Positions 63,328 through 64,000 of a stretch of 64,000 bases of DNA are shown piece after piece. Position numbers and translations under genes: made by a program. This DNA comes from Rosa chinensis. Lineage: Eukaryota; Streptophyta; Magnoliopsida; Rosales; Rosaceae. Position 1 is the first letter of the stretch. Each line of letters starts with the position of its first letter. The stretch is from NCBI RefSeq assembly GCF_002994745.2, contig NC_037090.1:23820001-23884000 (forward strand). Reading direction: 5' to 3'. Below the pieces are notes generated by a model. That model was not told the DNA's origin and searched no databases. It saw only the letters and a program-made list of their open reading frames with translations.

Positions 63328-63539
63328 TTTTTTTTTGAACCAAACATCAATTTCATTCATGCTCAAACCAAAATGGCACAGATACATATCGTCCCTTCCC
63401 ATACCAAGGACAAGTTTAGGACGTGGTATGCTAGCACCACCCATTAGACAACCAGTGCTCACTTATTCAAAAGCGAGCCTAAGAACTATGAAAACTAGCG
63501 CATAGTAATTAGGCAAAGTTTAGAAGAAAATTACAAAAA
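63328..63539 (-). mobile_element. Retroposon-like 3' tail with poly(A) on the minus strand
   Basis: A T run at about 63328-63341 is followed by GAACCAAACATCAATTTCAT, in antisense the typical end of plant LINE-type transcripts. It could be the 3' UTR and tail of the reading frame at 63540. Confidence 0.4.
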
Positions 63540-64000
63540 TTAAATTTGCTCCTTGCCCTTAACAGTTGGGCTAGGAGGCTTAGAAAGATAAGCAAAGCAA
63601 GTCTCTTGTGCATCAGTCACCTTCTTCGATTTTGGAGGGTTCTTATTCTTTGCCCCTAATGGCCTTCCTCTTTTCTTCTTTGCTTCAGAGTGTGCAGAGA
63701 CCAGCTCTTTGGGTACGAGAATATTACCAGGCACTGCAACCATCCCTATGGACCGAGCAGAGAACCTGCTGGTGAACATTGGCATCTTTTGTTTCTCGGC
63801 TTGAACCTCGGGGAGGAAAGGTTTGAACAGCTCCGATAGCAGGAACTTGAGCTTTTGAGGAGATTTTGTAAGAGAGGGAGGTAGTTGACGCTTATCACCC
63901 CTCTTCTCGGTGGCCACTGCCTCCACCACTGCAGGTATACCTGTGTTTTCAGAAGTTTTCAGGCTTTTAGTGCTCTCTGCTAGTTCAGATGGTGACACCT
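63540..64000 (-). CDS. AT-hook-like protein, C-terminal part, cut by the window edge
   Basis: An open minus-strand frame of at least 152 residues runs to the edge of the window. It is basic and Lys/Pro/Ser-rich, with KKKRGRPLGAKNKNPPKSKK (an AT-hook-like RGRP core). It has no other domain that I recognise. The nearby minus-strand poly(A)-like tail suggests a retroelement-associated protein (LINE ORF1-like proteins can carry this motif) or a retroposed gene. The true start may lie outside the window. Confidence 0.45.
   Translation of the reverse strand, partial: VSPSELAESTKSLKTSENTGIPAVVEAVATEKRGDKRQLPPSLTKSPQKLKFLLSELFKPFLPEVQAEKQKMPMFTSRFSARSIGMVAVPGNILVPKELVSAHSEAKKKRGRPLGAKNKNPPKSKKVTDAQETCFAYLSKPPSPTVKGKEQI

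Overview
The window looks like a flowering-plant (dicot) nuclear chromosome: AT-rich, split genes with GT-AG introns, a ubiquitin-RUB1 fusion gene, Cf/Ve-type receptor-like proteins, and dense Copia, Gypsy, MULE-like and MITE-like repeats. A rosaceous plant would fit, but that is an impression and not shown by the sequence. All splice models come from reading the sequence by eye.

Layout. 1-1.27 kb: 3' end of a Copia retrotransposon (+). 2.0-5.3 kb: 14-exon fumarylacetoacetase-like gene (+), open throughout, but with several conserved acidic active-site residues replaced and a re-made N-terminus. 5.7-11.7 kb: nested repeats: a repeat with CGAAA-rich ends; two inverted copies of one ~760-bp MULE-like element; a 1-kb gene-capturing element inside one copy; and a Copia 5' LTR with leader. 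12.3-15.4 kb and 19.3-23.3 kb: two same-strand (-) genes for translation initiation factor eIF3 subunit c. The second has the full Gly/Arg-rich C-terminal tail and the first lacks it. 23.9-25.3 kb: DNA-transposon-like element holding a palindromic minisatellite and exon-like sequence. 27.25-36.15 kb: complete but decayed Copia element (-), both LTRs and a 5-bp target duplication visible, with a Gypsy-like LTR piece inserted in gag.

38.5-56.6 kb is a tandem segmental duplication. Unit 1 has an intact ubiquitin-RUB1 (NEDD8) gene, a relic receptor-like protein (RLP) and an intact 1043-residue RLP. Unit 2 has a 5'-truncated RUB1 and an RLP split by one nonsense codon that also carries three copies of a 144-bp LRR block. 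Between the units lie broken pieces of a kanadaptin-like gene and of Mediator subunit MED7.

57-61 kb (-) is a mosaic of fragments: an unrecognised gene, myosin XI tail exons and a PTI1-like kinase. 62-64 kb has a Helitron-like short element, a degenerate 40-bp repeat and the end of an AT-hook-like reading frame running off the window.

The intact genes (eIF3c, RUB1, RLP) serve translation, protein modification and surface immunity and form no shared pathway. The window's interest lies in duplicated genes diverging or decaying and in repeats that carry gene fragments. I saw no tRNA, rRNA or CRISPR and no multi-gene system that looks new.
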